Positions 29,111 through 41,000 of a DNA stretch of 64,000 nucleotides are shown here, piece by piece. Position 1 is the first letter of the stretch. Each line of letters begins with the position of its first letter. The position numbers and the translations under genes were made by a program. The notes below the pieces were generated by a model. The model saw nothing but the letters and a program-made list of their open reading frames with translations. It searched no databases and was not told the origin of the DNA. This stretch comes from Rallus limicola (Eukaryota > Chordata > Aves > Gruiformes > Rallidae), in the NCBI GenBank assembly GCA_022605955.1, contig JAKCOZ010000082.1:1594940-1658939 (forward strand), given 5' to 3'.

Positions 29111-31558
29111 CAATAGATGAAAATCTCTCTCCCCAAATCCTCATCTCTATAAAACATCCCTTATTTGCTTTATGCTGGGCACTTCCCGGGGCTCTGAAGG
29201 GAAATTGGTGCTGATGGCCCCTGCCAGCCCCTCATGCTGCCATCAGCTTGTGCCAGAGGTACCTTGAGAGGATTTGGGGGGGATAAAACCCACCCGCAGC
29301 CCTGTGATGCTGCAGGGATCTTGGGGGTGCCAGCCGACTGTGGCTGGGGACGGAGCTACTGTCCTACGTGCCGATGGCCATGGGATGAGCCCAGACCTCC
29401 CTCCCTTCCCTTCCCAAGAGGCAGAGAAATCCCCAGCCCCGAAACTTGCTGTCTCCACCCCATTTTTCTTGGGCTCACACCTGTGGAGCAGGGCTGGCTG
29501 CGTCGCCCCGAGCGGAGGGCGGCCACGGCACCCTACAGCGGGGAGGGGACGGTTCCCATCCTGCACCCCTCTCGCTCAATCCCGGCCATCTGGGCTTCAC
29601 CCCGTTGGTGTCTGCCTAATTCTGGGGAGGCAGCGAGCCTCCCCCCTGCACCCAGCAGGGCTTTGCCCTCCTTGGGGCCCAATCCTGGACCTGCTGGGTC
29701 CCCGCCACGTGAGCTCAGACACAGATGCCACAGATGTGGCAGCATCTGTGTGTGTGTGTGGGGGGGGGGTTCTGCTGAGCTGCGCTCAGGGGAGCGTGAG
29801 GAGCTGGAGGTCCTTTGGCTCTGACTTAGGAGGAGTTCAGATCCCACTTCCAGCAGCGTTTTCCTCCTCTGGATTTCAGTGAGATGATTTTTTTGGGTAC
29901 CCCCCCCCACCATCCCCACCCATTCCTACCATGCTGCTGGGGCAGGGAGGGGGGGAAATGAGTGCGTTGGGATAGGTGTGTGGCCACAACATCTCAGCTG
30001 CTCTGGTTTACATGCACTTTCTGAACTGCTGGGGTGGGGAGATGCTGGGCCAGGGCCGGGGCAGCAGAATGAGGCTGGGGGGAAGAGCAAGGCAGGGTGA
30101 GCTGCTCCCAAACCCGCCTGCAACCCGCCCCCTTTGTCCTTGTGTCCCTTTGGGAGGGGACCCAGAGATGCAGATTTTGCCCCATGGCATGGGCTGTTCT
30201 CCCATGGGGCTGCCACGGTGTTTTGGGGATGGGGGGGTGGAATCCCTGCTGCTGGGGGTCTGGAGACCTGGATGGATGAGGAGGGTAGAACAGGGAGGTG
30301 GTGTGAGTGTGGGGTGGGCTCTGCATGTCAGAGGTCTTGTCTGTTGGTAGGGTCTGGCTGGCTCAGAGCATCCTGGGGTGATGTGGGCATCGAGGGTGTC
30401 AATGTGGTTTTGCTCCCTGGGCTCGGGGTGGGGGGAGTGGTGGTGGTACAATTGTGGGGGGGTCTTTTCCCCATCCATCCATGCTCGTTTTGGGGGTCAG
30501 AGAGCAGTGTGGGGACAGCAGGTTGGTGGGAGCACTGGGGCTCACTGCCCTTTCCCGCAGCCCCCCCCACGCATCCTGGCTCCATCGTTAGCCTGACCCC
30601 TGATTACACTCCGCAGGCTCTGCATCGCTGCTGTTGCCCTGGCAACGTGTTGTCGCCACAGCAACCGTGACAACCTTATGTTCATTAATTTAAAAAGGTT
30701 CACAGTGTAACAAATGAAATAGTTATAAGCTTGTCAGGGTGTTAAGGAGCAGGGGCTGACAACTCGCTCCCCAAACCCCCCCACCTCCAGCCTGCGCCTG
30801 CCCGAGCCCAGCGCCAGCTCCAGGAGCAGCTCCGCATCCCGATTCCCATCCCAGCTCCTCCATCCTGGCTCAGTCACACCACCCTTAACTGCAGCAATTA
30901 GCCTGGGCCACTTTTTGGAGCATCCTGTCCATGCAGCATCACTCAGGGATGAGGCAGAACTGGTGGAGACCAGGGGGCCAGATACATGTTGGGGGGGGGG
31001 GGGTCTGCTGCAAAGGGGTCACATCAAAGGCACTTCTGGCACGGGGGGATCCACCCTGTGGTATGGTTGGGGTCAAGGACAGAGCTGGGCTTGCCCCGCT
31101 CTCCTTTCCCAGATTCCCACAGGGTCTCTGGTAGAGGATAATTAGTCCAATACAACCTGTAGCACCTTACAACCCGCCCTACTCCAACTCACCTTCACCC
31201 TTCCACCCAACATGCATACGAAGGGGAGGATGAACACCCCACGGTTCGGTGTATTTTACTTCCTTAGGAGACCTTGAACATCCTGTATCCTCATCTGGAG
31301 GGAGTTAATCCCGGCTGCTGAGCCCGGCGTCGGCTGTAAATCCATGTTTGCCTTGAAGTCCCCGGGCCAGGTTGCTGGCAGGACCAAAGAGGTGTTGGAA
31401 AGCCAGAGATAACAAAGCCATGGCAGTTGGTGCCAGCAGAGTATCTGGCTCTTACTTCATCACATATTATTTTGCTGAAATCTCAGCAGACTTCAAGTTG
31501 ATCAGAACCCTTTAATCTCAAAGAAAGGCTATCCTCTGTTTGGCTTTTTGGAAGCATG
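29111..31558. other. Intergenic sequence, no gene recognised
   Basis: Mostly unique GC-rich DNA with no gene. 30,590-30,760 is a low-GC island with an X-box cluster, followed by an AT-rich TTCATTAATTTAAAAAGG stretch. 31,240-31,520 is moderately AT-rich and non-repetitive. Confidence 0.5.
30633..30665. promoter_or_regulatory. RFX X-box palindrome with adjacent second site
   Basis: GTTGCCCTGGCAAC (30633-30646) is a perfect two-armed X-box with a 2-base spacer. Three bases later GTTGTC-(6 bases)-GCAAC (30649-30665) repeats the two half-sites with a longer spacer. The context is a low-GC island. Confidence 0.65.
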
Positions 31559-31655
31559 AAAGGAACCAGTCTAAAAAGTTATATATATATATATATATAA
31601 TATATAATTTATATATATATATTATATATAAAAAAATTTTTAGACTGGTTCCTTT
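31559..31655. repeat. Perfect 19-bp inverted repeat around a (TA)n loop, hairpin 1
   Basis: The left arm AAAGGAACCAGTCTAAAAA (31559-31577) is exactly complementary to the right arm 31637-31655. The 59 bases between are almost pure A/T and themselves self-complementary, so the whole unit can fold into one long hairpin or cruciform. Confidence 0.95.
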
Positions 31656-31656
31656 A

Positions 31657-31802
31657 ATCACAATGCTGGGAGAATTTTTATATATAAATATATATATATA
31701 TAAAATAAATATAATATATAATAATACATCTATATAAATATTACATATATATATGTAATTATATATATAAATTATATATATAAATTCTCCCAGCATTGTG
31801 AT
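31657..31802. repeat. Perfect 21-bp inverted repeat around an AT loop, hairpin 2
   Basis: The left arm 31657-31677 (ATCACAATGCTGGGAGAATTT) is exactly complementary to the right arm 31782-31802. The 104 bases between are A/T only apart from a few bases and contain nested palindromes such as TACATATATATATGTA. It starts one or two bases after hairpin 1 ends. Confidence 0.95.
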
Positions 31803-33480
31803 TTCGCTCAGCCAGCTGAGAATTAAGGTCATTTCCAGCAAGCAAAGTGGATGCTTTAGTTAAAAATGGTGAACTCTGGGCCGTGGCAGCGCTGGGGTTG
31901 CACAGGTTTTCGCTAGCTGGGACCCAGCATTTCCCAGTTCCGCTGATGGCTTGTGCCAGTGGTCCCTCATCCTGGCAAAGCATCATTCTGGGGACTGGAT
32001 TTTGCCCTGGGCACTGGATTTTGCCCTGGGCTCAGCCCTGAGCTGCTTCCCTTGCACATGAGAGGCTGTGGTTACGGCACGGGGGGTTGCTCCCCCACCC
32101 ACTGGTTTCAAAGCCCAACCTCACTCTCCCCAATCCCCGTGGGGATGTGAAGAACCATCCAGAGCTGATGTGGAGGGATTTGCACAGCAAAAGGGGGATG
32201 TCAGCCACTACCACCCTGCTCCCTGTCCGGTGCTGAGCAGCAGGAAGAGAAACCTGGTGAGCACCCGCGGGTGCTCGTCTCCTCGCCTTCAAGAGATCCT
32301 TCAAAAATCTTTCTCAATAATTAAACAAGCAAGACCTAAAAATAGCACCGAGATCTACTATATGTGGCAGGATAATTTAAGGGGAGAGCAGGGAACAGAA
32401 TGTCCTCAGTGTCCCAACCTTCTCCCCCAATGACTCGGCGGGCGCCAGCCGGGCACGGGGAGTGTTCCTGGGAAGAGGCCCTTTGGCAGCTTTTGAACGT
32501 GGCAGTGGGTTTTTGGAAGGGCATGGCAGCCTTTGCTGGGTGTGTGTGTGTGTGTGGGAGAAAGGAATCATTTGGGCACCTCGTTGTTGCACCCTGGAGC
32601 TTTCTCCTCTGCTCCGAGCACAAGCACCTGAGATCTACCCCGAAATAAGGCGGCGGTGCAGCCAAGCGCCCAGCCCCGCGGTTCAGATGCTGCCATGTAC
32701 GGCAGCCCAGGAATAGCATCCCCAGCCTGAGCCTTAAATACCCACTCTCCCAAGCCCTTGCTTATCCCCAAAGCTCTCCAGCGTGAAAGCAGAGCTGCGG
32801 TGGAGCGGATAAGCCCAGCGCTGGGAAGGTGGAGGCACCGCTTGAGCCTCTTCTGGATGGAGAGGGCCAAAGGGGAGGGCTCGGTCCCTTGGGGTGCAGG
32901 GATGTGGGACCACACTGGTGCCGTGCTCCCCCTTTTAATGGGGGGGGGGACCCACACTTGTGCTTCTCTGTCCCATAGGGAGAAGCAAAATGAGACTTGG
33001 TGTCAACAGTCCCAGGACACAGGGATGCGGAACCGGGATGCGGGAAAGAGCGTGCAGAAAGCTCGGCTGGCAGTGGAGAGGAGCCCACAGGGACACAGGG
33101 AGCGGGGCTGGACCCTGTGGGAGCTCTGGGATGCCTGGGAAGAGGAGAAGGGATTAGAACAAGAAAAGTGTAAGGGAGAGGGAGGGAGTATTTCTGCCTC
33201 TCGGTCCCGGTTTGGGGCACCCCGGGACCTGCCTGCTCTCCAGCTGGAGTTCCCATCCCATCCTCCCTAAACTCCCTCGCAGGGAAAGGCGAGCGGCTCA
33301 GCCGTCCAGCGTTGCATAACTGGGAGAAGCGGCATCCTGCGGAGCCCGTGGCTGCCGGCCAGCGCCTGGCATTACAGTGGAGCAGAGGATTCCGGGAGGG
33401 GAGCGCGGATTAGGCGGTGAGGAGATGGGATCAAGTGAGCAGCAGTGAGGGCAGCCTGGCCGCTGCCTTGCAGGGGTCAA
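31803..33480. other. Intergenic sequence, no gene recognised
   Basis: Unique DNA without a coding signature. It includes a 20-bp tandem duplication of GGATTTTGCCCTGGGCACT (about 31,997-32,035), a perfect MEF2-type site (32,336-32,345) and a (GT)n tract near 32,541. Confidence 0.5.
32336..32345. promoter_or_regulatory. MEF2-type site CTAAAAATAG
   Basis: This is an exact match to YTAWWWWTAR, the MEF2 consensus, in its preferred form, in a low-GC patch about 7.9 kb upstream of the putative MEF2D promoter. Confidence 0.5.
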
Positions 33481-33499
33481 GCTCCCAAACCCCTCAAAG

Positions 33500-33725
33500 T
33501 GGAGGGGGGTGTGTGTGTGGGGGGGGTGTGGAGTGGTGTCCAGGCTTTGTGGGGGGGAGGATGTGGGGGGGTGTGGAGTGGTGTCCAGGCTTTGGGGGGG
33601 GGGGTGTGGGGGGGTGTGGAGTGGTGTCCAGGCTTTGGGGGGGGGGGGTGTGGGGGGTGTGGAGTGGTGTCCAGGCTTTGGGGGGGGGGGGGGGTGTGGG
33701 GGGTGTGGAGTGGTGTCCAGGCTTT
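33500..33725. repeat. Minisatellite GTGTGGAGTGGTGTCCAGGC
   Basis: Five copies of a 40-50 bp unit comprising GTGTGGAGTGGTGTCCAGGC, TTTG and a G run of 9-16 bases followed by TGTGGGGG. Length differences lie in the G runs. Confidence 0.93.
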
Positions 33726-36700
33726 TTTACCTTTCCCATGGCAGTGCAGAGCTCTGGGAACCTCCCATCCCCGTCGAGGCTCAGCGAGATGGGTCGGGAC
33801 CCACGGCTGGGAGGCTGCTTTGACTCACGGGTGATAAGGGCCTCACCCAGGGGAGGTTTTTGTGGGGCTTGGTTTGTGCAGGTTTAACTGGCTGGGCGAT
33901 GGGGAGGTGCTGGGCCCTCTCATTAGGGCCAGGCGTGCGTGCCAAAAAATTGCACACAGCATCTTAGGGAGGGTCACAGGAGGGAAATGGGGATCATTCT
34001 GTACAGCAACAAAGAGGTTCTGGCTGCAGGAACCCCAAGCTTTGCTTTCTCCGAGGCTGCAGAGCATGGAGCTGTTCCACATCTCTGATTCAGCAAGATG
34101 TTAAAGCTTCTAAGTTTTGGGAGTTCCTTGAAATTGGGCTGCTCCCAACCAGGAGCTACTCCTACACACCAAGGAGATGCGCTTGCTTGGGGAGCCTGCC
34201 CAAGATCTACCCGCCGGCTGCCGCAGCCCTGCATGCACCAAGAAAAGGGGGAGCAGAGCTGTTTGGGAAGAAAAAGGAGAGGTTTAGTTAATTTGAAGGT
34301 GGAAGATGCTCCTTGGTGGTTTTCACTGGAGATGGGTGGATGGATAGATAGATGTTTTCACAGCCTCGTTTAGTTGATAAGCTGCATGCTGGGCTTAACC
34401 CTCATGGATACTAAAGATGCTGGGCTTAACCCTCCAGGATGCTAAAGATGCCTCCCTTGTGGATAACCCCTCCTGCAGCGGGAGTTGGGGGGTGTCCTGC
34501 TGTGCCCCCTCTGCCCCAGATCCTCACTGGTCCAAACCTCCAACATGGATGAGCAAAGCCACCACCAGCTTAGGCTTAGCTCAGCTAGGCTGGGCCAGGC
34601 TGGGTTCACTGCTTGCCGTGGTGCAGATCCTGCTCCGCGCTGCGGAAGGGTGAAGGTGGCAGTGTGCTGGGATGCTGGAAGATGGTCCTGACCAGTGGCC
34701 AGGCTCTGGGTGCAGCCGATGCTTTGGGATAGAAGCAGGGTCCTATCCCCACCCCTGATTTCTCAAGACCTCCAAGCTGGTCCAAGCCTCCAGCCAGCCC
34801 TGGTACCCAGCTCAGCTGGTGGTGGTGGTGTGGGGGGGTCACCCTTCCTTTGCCTTGCTGCCCTGAGCAGGGTGTTGGGAAGGATGGAAAGGAGCTGTTC
34901 CCGCAGCGGGGCCGGTGCTGGCCTTGGGGACACTGACGTGGGGCTGGCCCTGACTCAGTTCCTCTCCCAGCCACAGACAGGCTGTGGCACTCCAGGCAGG
35001 ACACTGGGGGTGGCTGCCTTCTGCAACTTGCTGGTTTGGTTTTTTTTTTTGCCTTAAAACCCCCACTTTCCCCCCCACTTCTCTGGCGGTGGCTCCTGTT
35101 GGAGGGCTCACTGTGATGGTTCCCACTCACCCATCTGTCTGCCTAGGAAAGCAGAACATCTCCCAGGCCTGGCTGTGAGCTCGGCACTGCCAGCGCTGCC
35201 GGCAGCACTGAGCAGGGGCTGGGGATGCTCCAAGGGTGGAGGTTAAGGGCGCTGTGAGTTTGTGCCCTGCTAAAATTCCCTCCCCACTCCCAGGGAGCCA
35301 AAGGGGCGGCACATTCGCACTGGGCTTTGCACTGAAATCAGGGGCAGAGCCAGGAATCTCTGTGTGTGTCCCCCCCCCAAGAGCCAGCTGGGTGGTGCCA
35401 GTGCTGGTGGCACGATGCCCGGGCTTCCCGGCCTTGGGGCGAGGATCAGGGCGAATCCCATTTTAAGGCAAAAGGTTATGGGCGGGAAGGAAGCAATCAT
35501 AAAGCAAACAGCACCCAGCTCTCCAACCACACACGGCTCCAGCACAATAAATAGAAGGGAAGGGACAAAAATAGCCCCCCCCCCCCCGCCAGGGTTGTGC
35601 AGTGTGGACACAGAGGGGAAGCTTTCAGAGCTGGGGGGGGGGGGGTTGATCTACCCAAACCACCCCAAAGCCCTGAGTCATGGGTAAGCTGATGTCCTGC
35701 GGCGCTGCAGCTGTGAAGAGAAGATCCAGGAGCAGGAATGATGAGTGGGGTTCAGGAAAAGCACTTGAGCCCTTGCAAAACTCGCTGCACCCCACACCTG
35801 AGCCCTTGCAAAACTCGCTGCACTTCCCCCCCACCCCCACTTAGCAGAGGCCTGGCGCTTTCACTGCATGCCAGGCCCATCCCCAGCCCTAAGGACCCAG
35901 CCACGCTGCACCAGGCAGAGCCCAGATGTGGAGGCAGAAGGATGGGCTGGGGTACAGACCCCAGGAGCCTGGCTCTGGAATTCGGAGCTGGGTGGGTGAG
36001 CTCACACAGCTCATGCCTGCTGCCCGTGCTGGCCGCCAGCGCCTCTGGCCCACATTTGGGCTGGGTTTGGAGAGCAGCAGAGAGGAGGAGGGCAGGACCT
36101 GGCAGCACCACATTATCCACCCCACACCCCCCCCCACCCCCAGATGCAATTGGGAGAGGAAAAAGCCTCATATCCCCCCTACCTTTCCCCCTCCCTTCCC
36201 CCCATATACCCCTGGGGTGACACCGGAAAACACCCCCCCAGCTGCACTGGGGGCTTGGTGCAAGGTGGGGTGTGGGGAGAACCCCCCTCAGGCCCCCCCC
36301 CACACACACACACCCCATCCCAATCCTCCCCGGTGCTGGGGTGCGCAGCCGGAGGCCTCGCAGGGCCCTGCCGCTTTAAACCTGCCTCTCCCACGTGCTG
36401 TCTGGTTGTGCTGGAGACGGTGACGCAGGCAGGACGTCAATGGACGCTGTGGGAGAATTTAGACTTGGAGAGGAAAGGGAGGGAGAAGGGGGGGGGGGGG
36501 CAGGGAGGAAAGGGACCGTTTGCAGGGAGCTGGGGGGATGCGGGGCCGTTGGTGATGTACAGTCAGGGCAGGAGGGATCCAGCCCCCCCAACCCTTCTCC
36601 CCTCAGCCTCACAGGGTCCCCCTGGGAGCTGGCGGCTTCACCCCAGCAAACAGCCCCCCTTCCCCCCCCCCCAACCTTTCACCACCCCCACCCCCAGCAC

Positions 36701-37860
36701 ACACCACGGCCCCTGCCAGCTGTGAGGGTAAATAATCCGCCTGGAGCGTGCCCGAGCTGGGGTGGGGGGGCTGGGGTTGGCCACGTGAAGGAGTCGCTTT
36801 CCTCCCTTCCCTGCATGACAACCCCACAGCCCGGTCTCTGTCACCTCACGTGTGCTGCCCTCGTCCCCCATCACGGGTCAGGAGTGCAACGAGTGTGCCA
36901 GCCTCTGCGCCATGTCCCTGGCATGGCACCCTGCAGGAGGGTGCCACGGCACTGGCAGGGGGTCACCAGGGCTCCCCCTTAGCTGGGAGCAGGCCCCCAA
37001 GCCCCCTCCCTCGCTCTAAGCTGGGTAGCATCCCATCTGTTTTGGCAGCACTGGGGTGGGGGGGACAAGCTGGCGACCGCTCTTCCATGATGATTTCTCA
37101 CCACATCCTGCTCCGATTCCTTCAAGAGCCAAAGTGGTCTCCCCAAAAGCAGCACGGGAGCTCTGCTCCCCCCTCCTGGGAGGGATGAACAGCAGCGGAG
37201 AGACATGGAAAGTCACAGTAAGGAGGGTGGAGATGCCGCTCCGTGGCACAGGGACACCGCACTTGGCTTCGAAACCAGCCCCCAAGCAGCTCCTCTCCCA
37301 TGCTGGGTGCAGGAAAGGGGCAAATATTCTTCCCCTGCTTTCAGTTTTTGGGGTTCCTGGGTGGTTTTTTTTAATAGCCTAAGGGTGTAGGTGGCTCCAT
37401 AGCTTGGGAGAGCCAGGAGTCCTGCCTCCTACCCGCTGGCACGGGGCACGGGAAAGCAGCTTCCTCTGTCAAGAGGCTGCGTACCAGCAGCACGAGGCCA
37501 CGGGGCTGGTGTGGGAAGGGACTTGCTCAGCATTTGGTTCCCAAGAGAAAAAAAAAAAAACAACAACAAAAAAAAAAACAACCCCAAAAACCCAGCTCAA
37601 ACTGACTTTCCAAAATACTTTTGAGGTTCACAGCGATGTTCTCATCTTTGTCTCATAAATCTGTCCTGGGTTGGAGCCGTCCCTCCTTTCCAGCCCGTAG
37701 CTCCTGGAGAGGCACTGGAGCTCGGCTGCCGTGCGGTATGATGACTATTTTTATTTTTTATTTCTTTGGATACATGATCTCAGTTGATTGGAAAACAAAC
37801 CCCAGAGAATCCTTGAGGAGAGACTGCAAACAGCTCTCGGTGAGATGACTAATCCCATCT
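33726..37860. other. Intergenic sequence, no gene recognised
   Basis: Unique, mostly GC-rich DNA. Small tandem duplications are visible: a 33-bp unit with GCTGGGCTTAACCCTC (34,388-34,453) and a 35-bp unit with GAGCCCTTGCAAAACTCGCT (35,767-35,825). C or G runs occur at 35,577 and 35,635, and A-rich simple sequence at 37,549-37,585. Open frames here are proline- or glycine-rich and resemble no family I know. Confidence 0.5.
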
Positions 37861-38010
37861 CTATCTAAACCAACAGGCTGCTAAAAATAGCCCTTATTTC
37901 TAACAATAAATATAATAAAATAACCAAGTGACAACAAACGGCCCCAAAAAGCCAAACATGCTGGAAAGTCCACTAGAAATAACGGAACATTACAGAGCCA
38001 GCAGGGAACT
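37861..38010. promoter_or_regulatory. Low-GC block with MEF2-type site CTAAAAATAG
   Basis: A perfect MEF2 consensus site lies at 37881-37890 in a 150-bp AT-rich, non-repetitive block (AATAAATATAATAAAATAAC, then CCAAACATGC and CTAGAAATAACGG). Such a unique low-GC block inside GC-rich DNA is what a conserved regulatory element often looks like. It lies about 2.4 kb upstream of the putative MEF2D promoter. Confidence 0.5.
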
Positions 38011-39700
38011 GTGTCACCAACTCAGAGGGGGGATGACAGCAGAGGTGTGACTGCCACTGGTGATGGATTTGGCCTCCCTTGTTGACTGCATCTCACCTCC
38101 CATCCCACCAGCACTGGGGAGCCACAGTACGGGACCCCAGGTCCCCCCACATCCCCCTCAGCTTCACTCCCTGCCCATGAACCTCGCCAATTCACCGCCT
38201 ACTTGCCACACACTGGGAACAGCCCTCCCATGCTTTGGCTTGGTGCAAACTGTCCCCCCCCTTGGTTGAGACATTGCCATCAGGGAAGCTCTTCCTGCCC
38301 TCCTGCTCCGGGACCGGGATGCAATGGATAGCCCCAACGGGAGCACAGGGCAGCCCCCCCCCCAATCCGACATCACCCCAGGTTCTTTGGGGAGCTAACT
38401 AGGTTTTTGGGGTTTGTGCAGGGGGGATGTGTCACTGCAATGGTGATGATGGTTTTGGTGGAAGGGTGATGATGGGTGGCTCTGGCAACTCCCCTACCGC
38501 TGCTGTTGTGCTCCAGGGAGGTTGGGAGTATCCTCAGTGTGACCCAGCGGGGCTGGGACATCGTCATCACCTGCCCATGGGGCCCTCGTGCTGGGACTGG
38601 AGCCTTGGGCGTGTCATGTCATCACCCTTCTACCAACTGCCTGTGTGGGAAAGTGGACTGTAGGTCTGCTGGTCAGTGGGACCCATCAAACATCTCCCAC
38701 AGAGGCTCCAACCCCCAGCACGGGCTCGTTTCTGCTGGGCTTGGTTCTGTGCTGGCTTGAGTTTGGGTTCTACTGCTTTCTGAGGCACACGGGAGGGAGC
38801 CTGCCTGGGCCCACCATGGCCATGCATCCATGGGAAAGGAAAGCCCGTGCCCCATGCTGAGCCCACACCGAGCCTCAGCCGTACCATGCTTCTTCAGCCA
38901 GCGCTTGGAGAGCTCAACTGGTGGGAGAACTGGCACCCACCAGCCCCAGGATCAGGCTGGAGGTCTCCATCCTTCCAGTCACCTGTCCCACCTGCATCCT
39001 CAGTCCCGAGGCTGCTGGCACCCAGCCCTGAGGCTTCAGATGTGTGGCACAAAGCTTGGTGGTGACATAGGGAGTGATCAATCTGCTGAAGCTCCAGGAG
39101 GAGCTGGAGGAAAAAGTAAGGCCACAGCTCAGAGCTGGGCTCTGGCACTGCAGCCCCACACTCAAGGAGCACAGGGACCCCTTTGCCATGGCTGGTGAGC
39201 ACCGGTGATTCCTGCATGGCTGTGGGGGAGGGGGATGGCCCGATCCTGGGGGAGCCCTATGTTGGAGATGCCAGAGCTGAGAGCAGCCCCTGGCGTGGGG
39301 TGGTCTGTGCTGGGGTCTTGTACCCAGGAGAGGTCTGTGGTGGGCACGGCATCAGGACCCTCCAAGTGCTAGATTCAGCATCCCCACTGAGGACCAGGCT
39401 CCTTGCCATGGCCGGGCAAGCCCCGTGAGCTCTTGGGGACATGGGCCAACACCAATCCCAGGTTCCGAGGCCAGGATGGCAGCACCAGAACCCCACAGCC
39501 CTCACTGCCCTGGAGCTCACTGCACACCGCCCCGGGGGGGGCTCAGGGTGAAACCCACCATACCCCCATCACCCCGGGGGTGGGCCGCACACAGGGGACC
39601 CCACAGCTCCCCAGCGTGCCTCCGCAGGGAGTGTGGGGGCATCCCAGCTGCTGCCAGACCCTGCAGGAAGGGGGGGTCGCGGGTCTTTCCCCCCGGGATC
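38011..39700. other. Intergenic sequence upstream of the second CpG island
   Basis: Unique DNA becoming more C-rich toward 39.5 kb. No gene is supported. Confidence 0.5.
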
Positions 39701-40229
39701 CCCAAACCTGCCCCTGGCCCGGCTCTGCCCTCAGACCTCCCCCAGCTCTTGCCTCGGCTCTACTCCCATCTCTTCCCCAGGCCCCAACTCTGCCCCGCCG
39801 GCCCTGGCTCTGCCCGCCCCGGTGCCAGCTTCTCCCCAGCTCTGCCCCGGTTTTCCCCCCGCTAGGCCCCGGCACTCCCCCCCCCCCGCCCCCTCCAGGC
39901 CCTGGCTCTTCCCCCCTAGGCCTCGGCTCTCCACCCGGTTCTCTCCCTCCGCGCCGGCTCTGGTCCCAGCTCTCCCCCGTTTCCTCCCTTCAAGGCCCCG
40001 GCTCCCACCCCCGGCCCGGCTCTCCCCCCTTCCTCCCCCTCCCAAGGCCTCGGCTCTTCCCCCCCCCCCTTTTCTCCCCCCCAGGCCCCGGCTTTCTCCC
40101 TGGTTCCTTCCCCCACCCACCCCAGCCCCGGCTCTGCCCCCGGCCCCGCTCCGCTTCCTCCGCTCGGCCCCGGCCATTGGCTGCCCGCGCCGCCGCCCGC
40201 GCCCTGCGCCGCGCCGCGTCCTGACGCTG

Positions 40230-40313
40230 GGCTGGGCCGGGCCCGGCGATGGTCGCTCCCCGCCGGCTCCGCCGCAGCCCCGGGAGGCGGCTGGGCTCCG
40301 CGCCCCCATAGAG
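40230..40313 (+). other. MEF2D: Putative untranslated first exon (version a)
   Basis: The exon end is set by the GTGGGT donor at 40314; the start is a guess from the CCAAT-box distance. It contains a 20-residue upstream reading frame beginning at ATG 40249 and ending with TAG at 40309-40311, two bases before the donor, so translation from this ATG would end within the exon. Confidence 0.35.
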
Positions 40314-40794
40314 GTGGGTCCTCGTCCTTCTCTCTCGCGCTTTGGGCTTTTCAGCCTCGGGGGCTTTGTGGGGAGGGGGTTTAATTGTTGGGGTTTGTGG
40401 TAGTTTCGGGGGGTTTCGGGGGGGTTTCTTTAATGATATTTTTAATGCCTTTGCGATTCTGGCGTGACTTCCGAGAGCGGCGCCCCCGCCCCGGGCCGTA
40501 CTGCCCGCCTTGCGAGAGCTCGGAGCTCCGTCTGCGTGTCTTTCTGCTTGGCGAGGGCGGGGGGGGGGGGCCCTTTGGTAGCCCTCCTTTCCCCCCCCCC
40601 CCCCCACCTTCCCCTCCACCCACCCCCCCACCCCTCCAACCAGCCGCTTGGTGCCGCCCCGAGGCGGCGGGGATGGGCGGCGGAGCGCGGCCGGAGGAGC
40701 GCGCAGCCGGCGGGGGCGGAGAGCACGTCCTTCCCCCCCCCCCCCCACTCCCTTCCCCGACTTCGCCACCCCCCTTTCCCCCCCCCCCCCCCCC

Positions 40795-40912
40795 TCCCCG
40801 CTGCCGCCGCCGCTTCAAAACAAACCGTCACCAAAATGGTGCAGAGGTGAAGGAGGGAGAGGGGAGGAAGGGGAAGAAGTGTCGCCTCGGCCCGGGCGCT
40901 GCGGGGGGACAG
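40795..40912 (+). other. MEF2D: Putative untranslated first exon (version b)
   Basis: The block runs from CGCTGCCGCCGCCGCTTCAA, through AAACCGTCACCAAAATGG, to a strong CAG|GTGAGA donor. Its CAAAACAAACCGTCACCAAAATGG-like part is much less GC-rich than the island around it, which suggests constraint. The ATG in it opens only a four-codon frame (ATGGTGCAGAGGTGA). Confidence 0.4.
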
Positions 40913-41000
40913 GTGAGAGGGGCGGGATGGGGCAGGGTGGGGGGGGGGGGACCACACTTGGATATGGGGGGGGGACACACACACGCGGGTGGGGGTGGGA

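Larger units (their letters stand above)
39700..41000 (+). promoter_or_regulatory. MEF2D: CpG-island promoter, probably of MEF2D
   Basis: A dense GC/CpG region with long C and G runs. An inverted CCAAT box (CATTGGC, about 40,173) lies 60-90 bp before the likely start region, and GC boxes are abundant. There is no TATA box. Two good splice donors face right: GAG|GTGGGT after 40,313 and CAG|GTGAGA after 40,912. MEF2D is the expected plus-strand neighbour from mammalian synteny and the spacing (about 22 kb past IQGAP3) is similar. No MEF2D protein sequence is present to confirm it. Confidence 0.5.

Noticed and set aside
39403..40818. Proline/arginine/glycine-rich open frames on both strands
   Set aside because: They are typical of GC-rich CpG islands, which lack stop codons; they overlap the promoter region.
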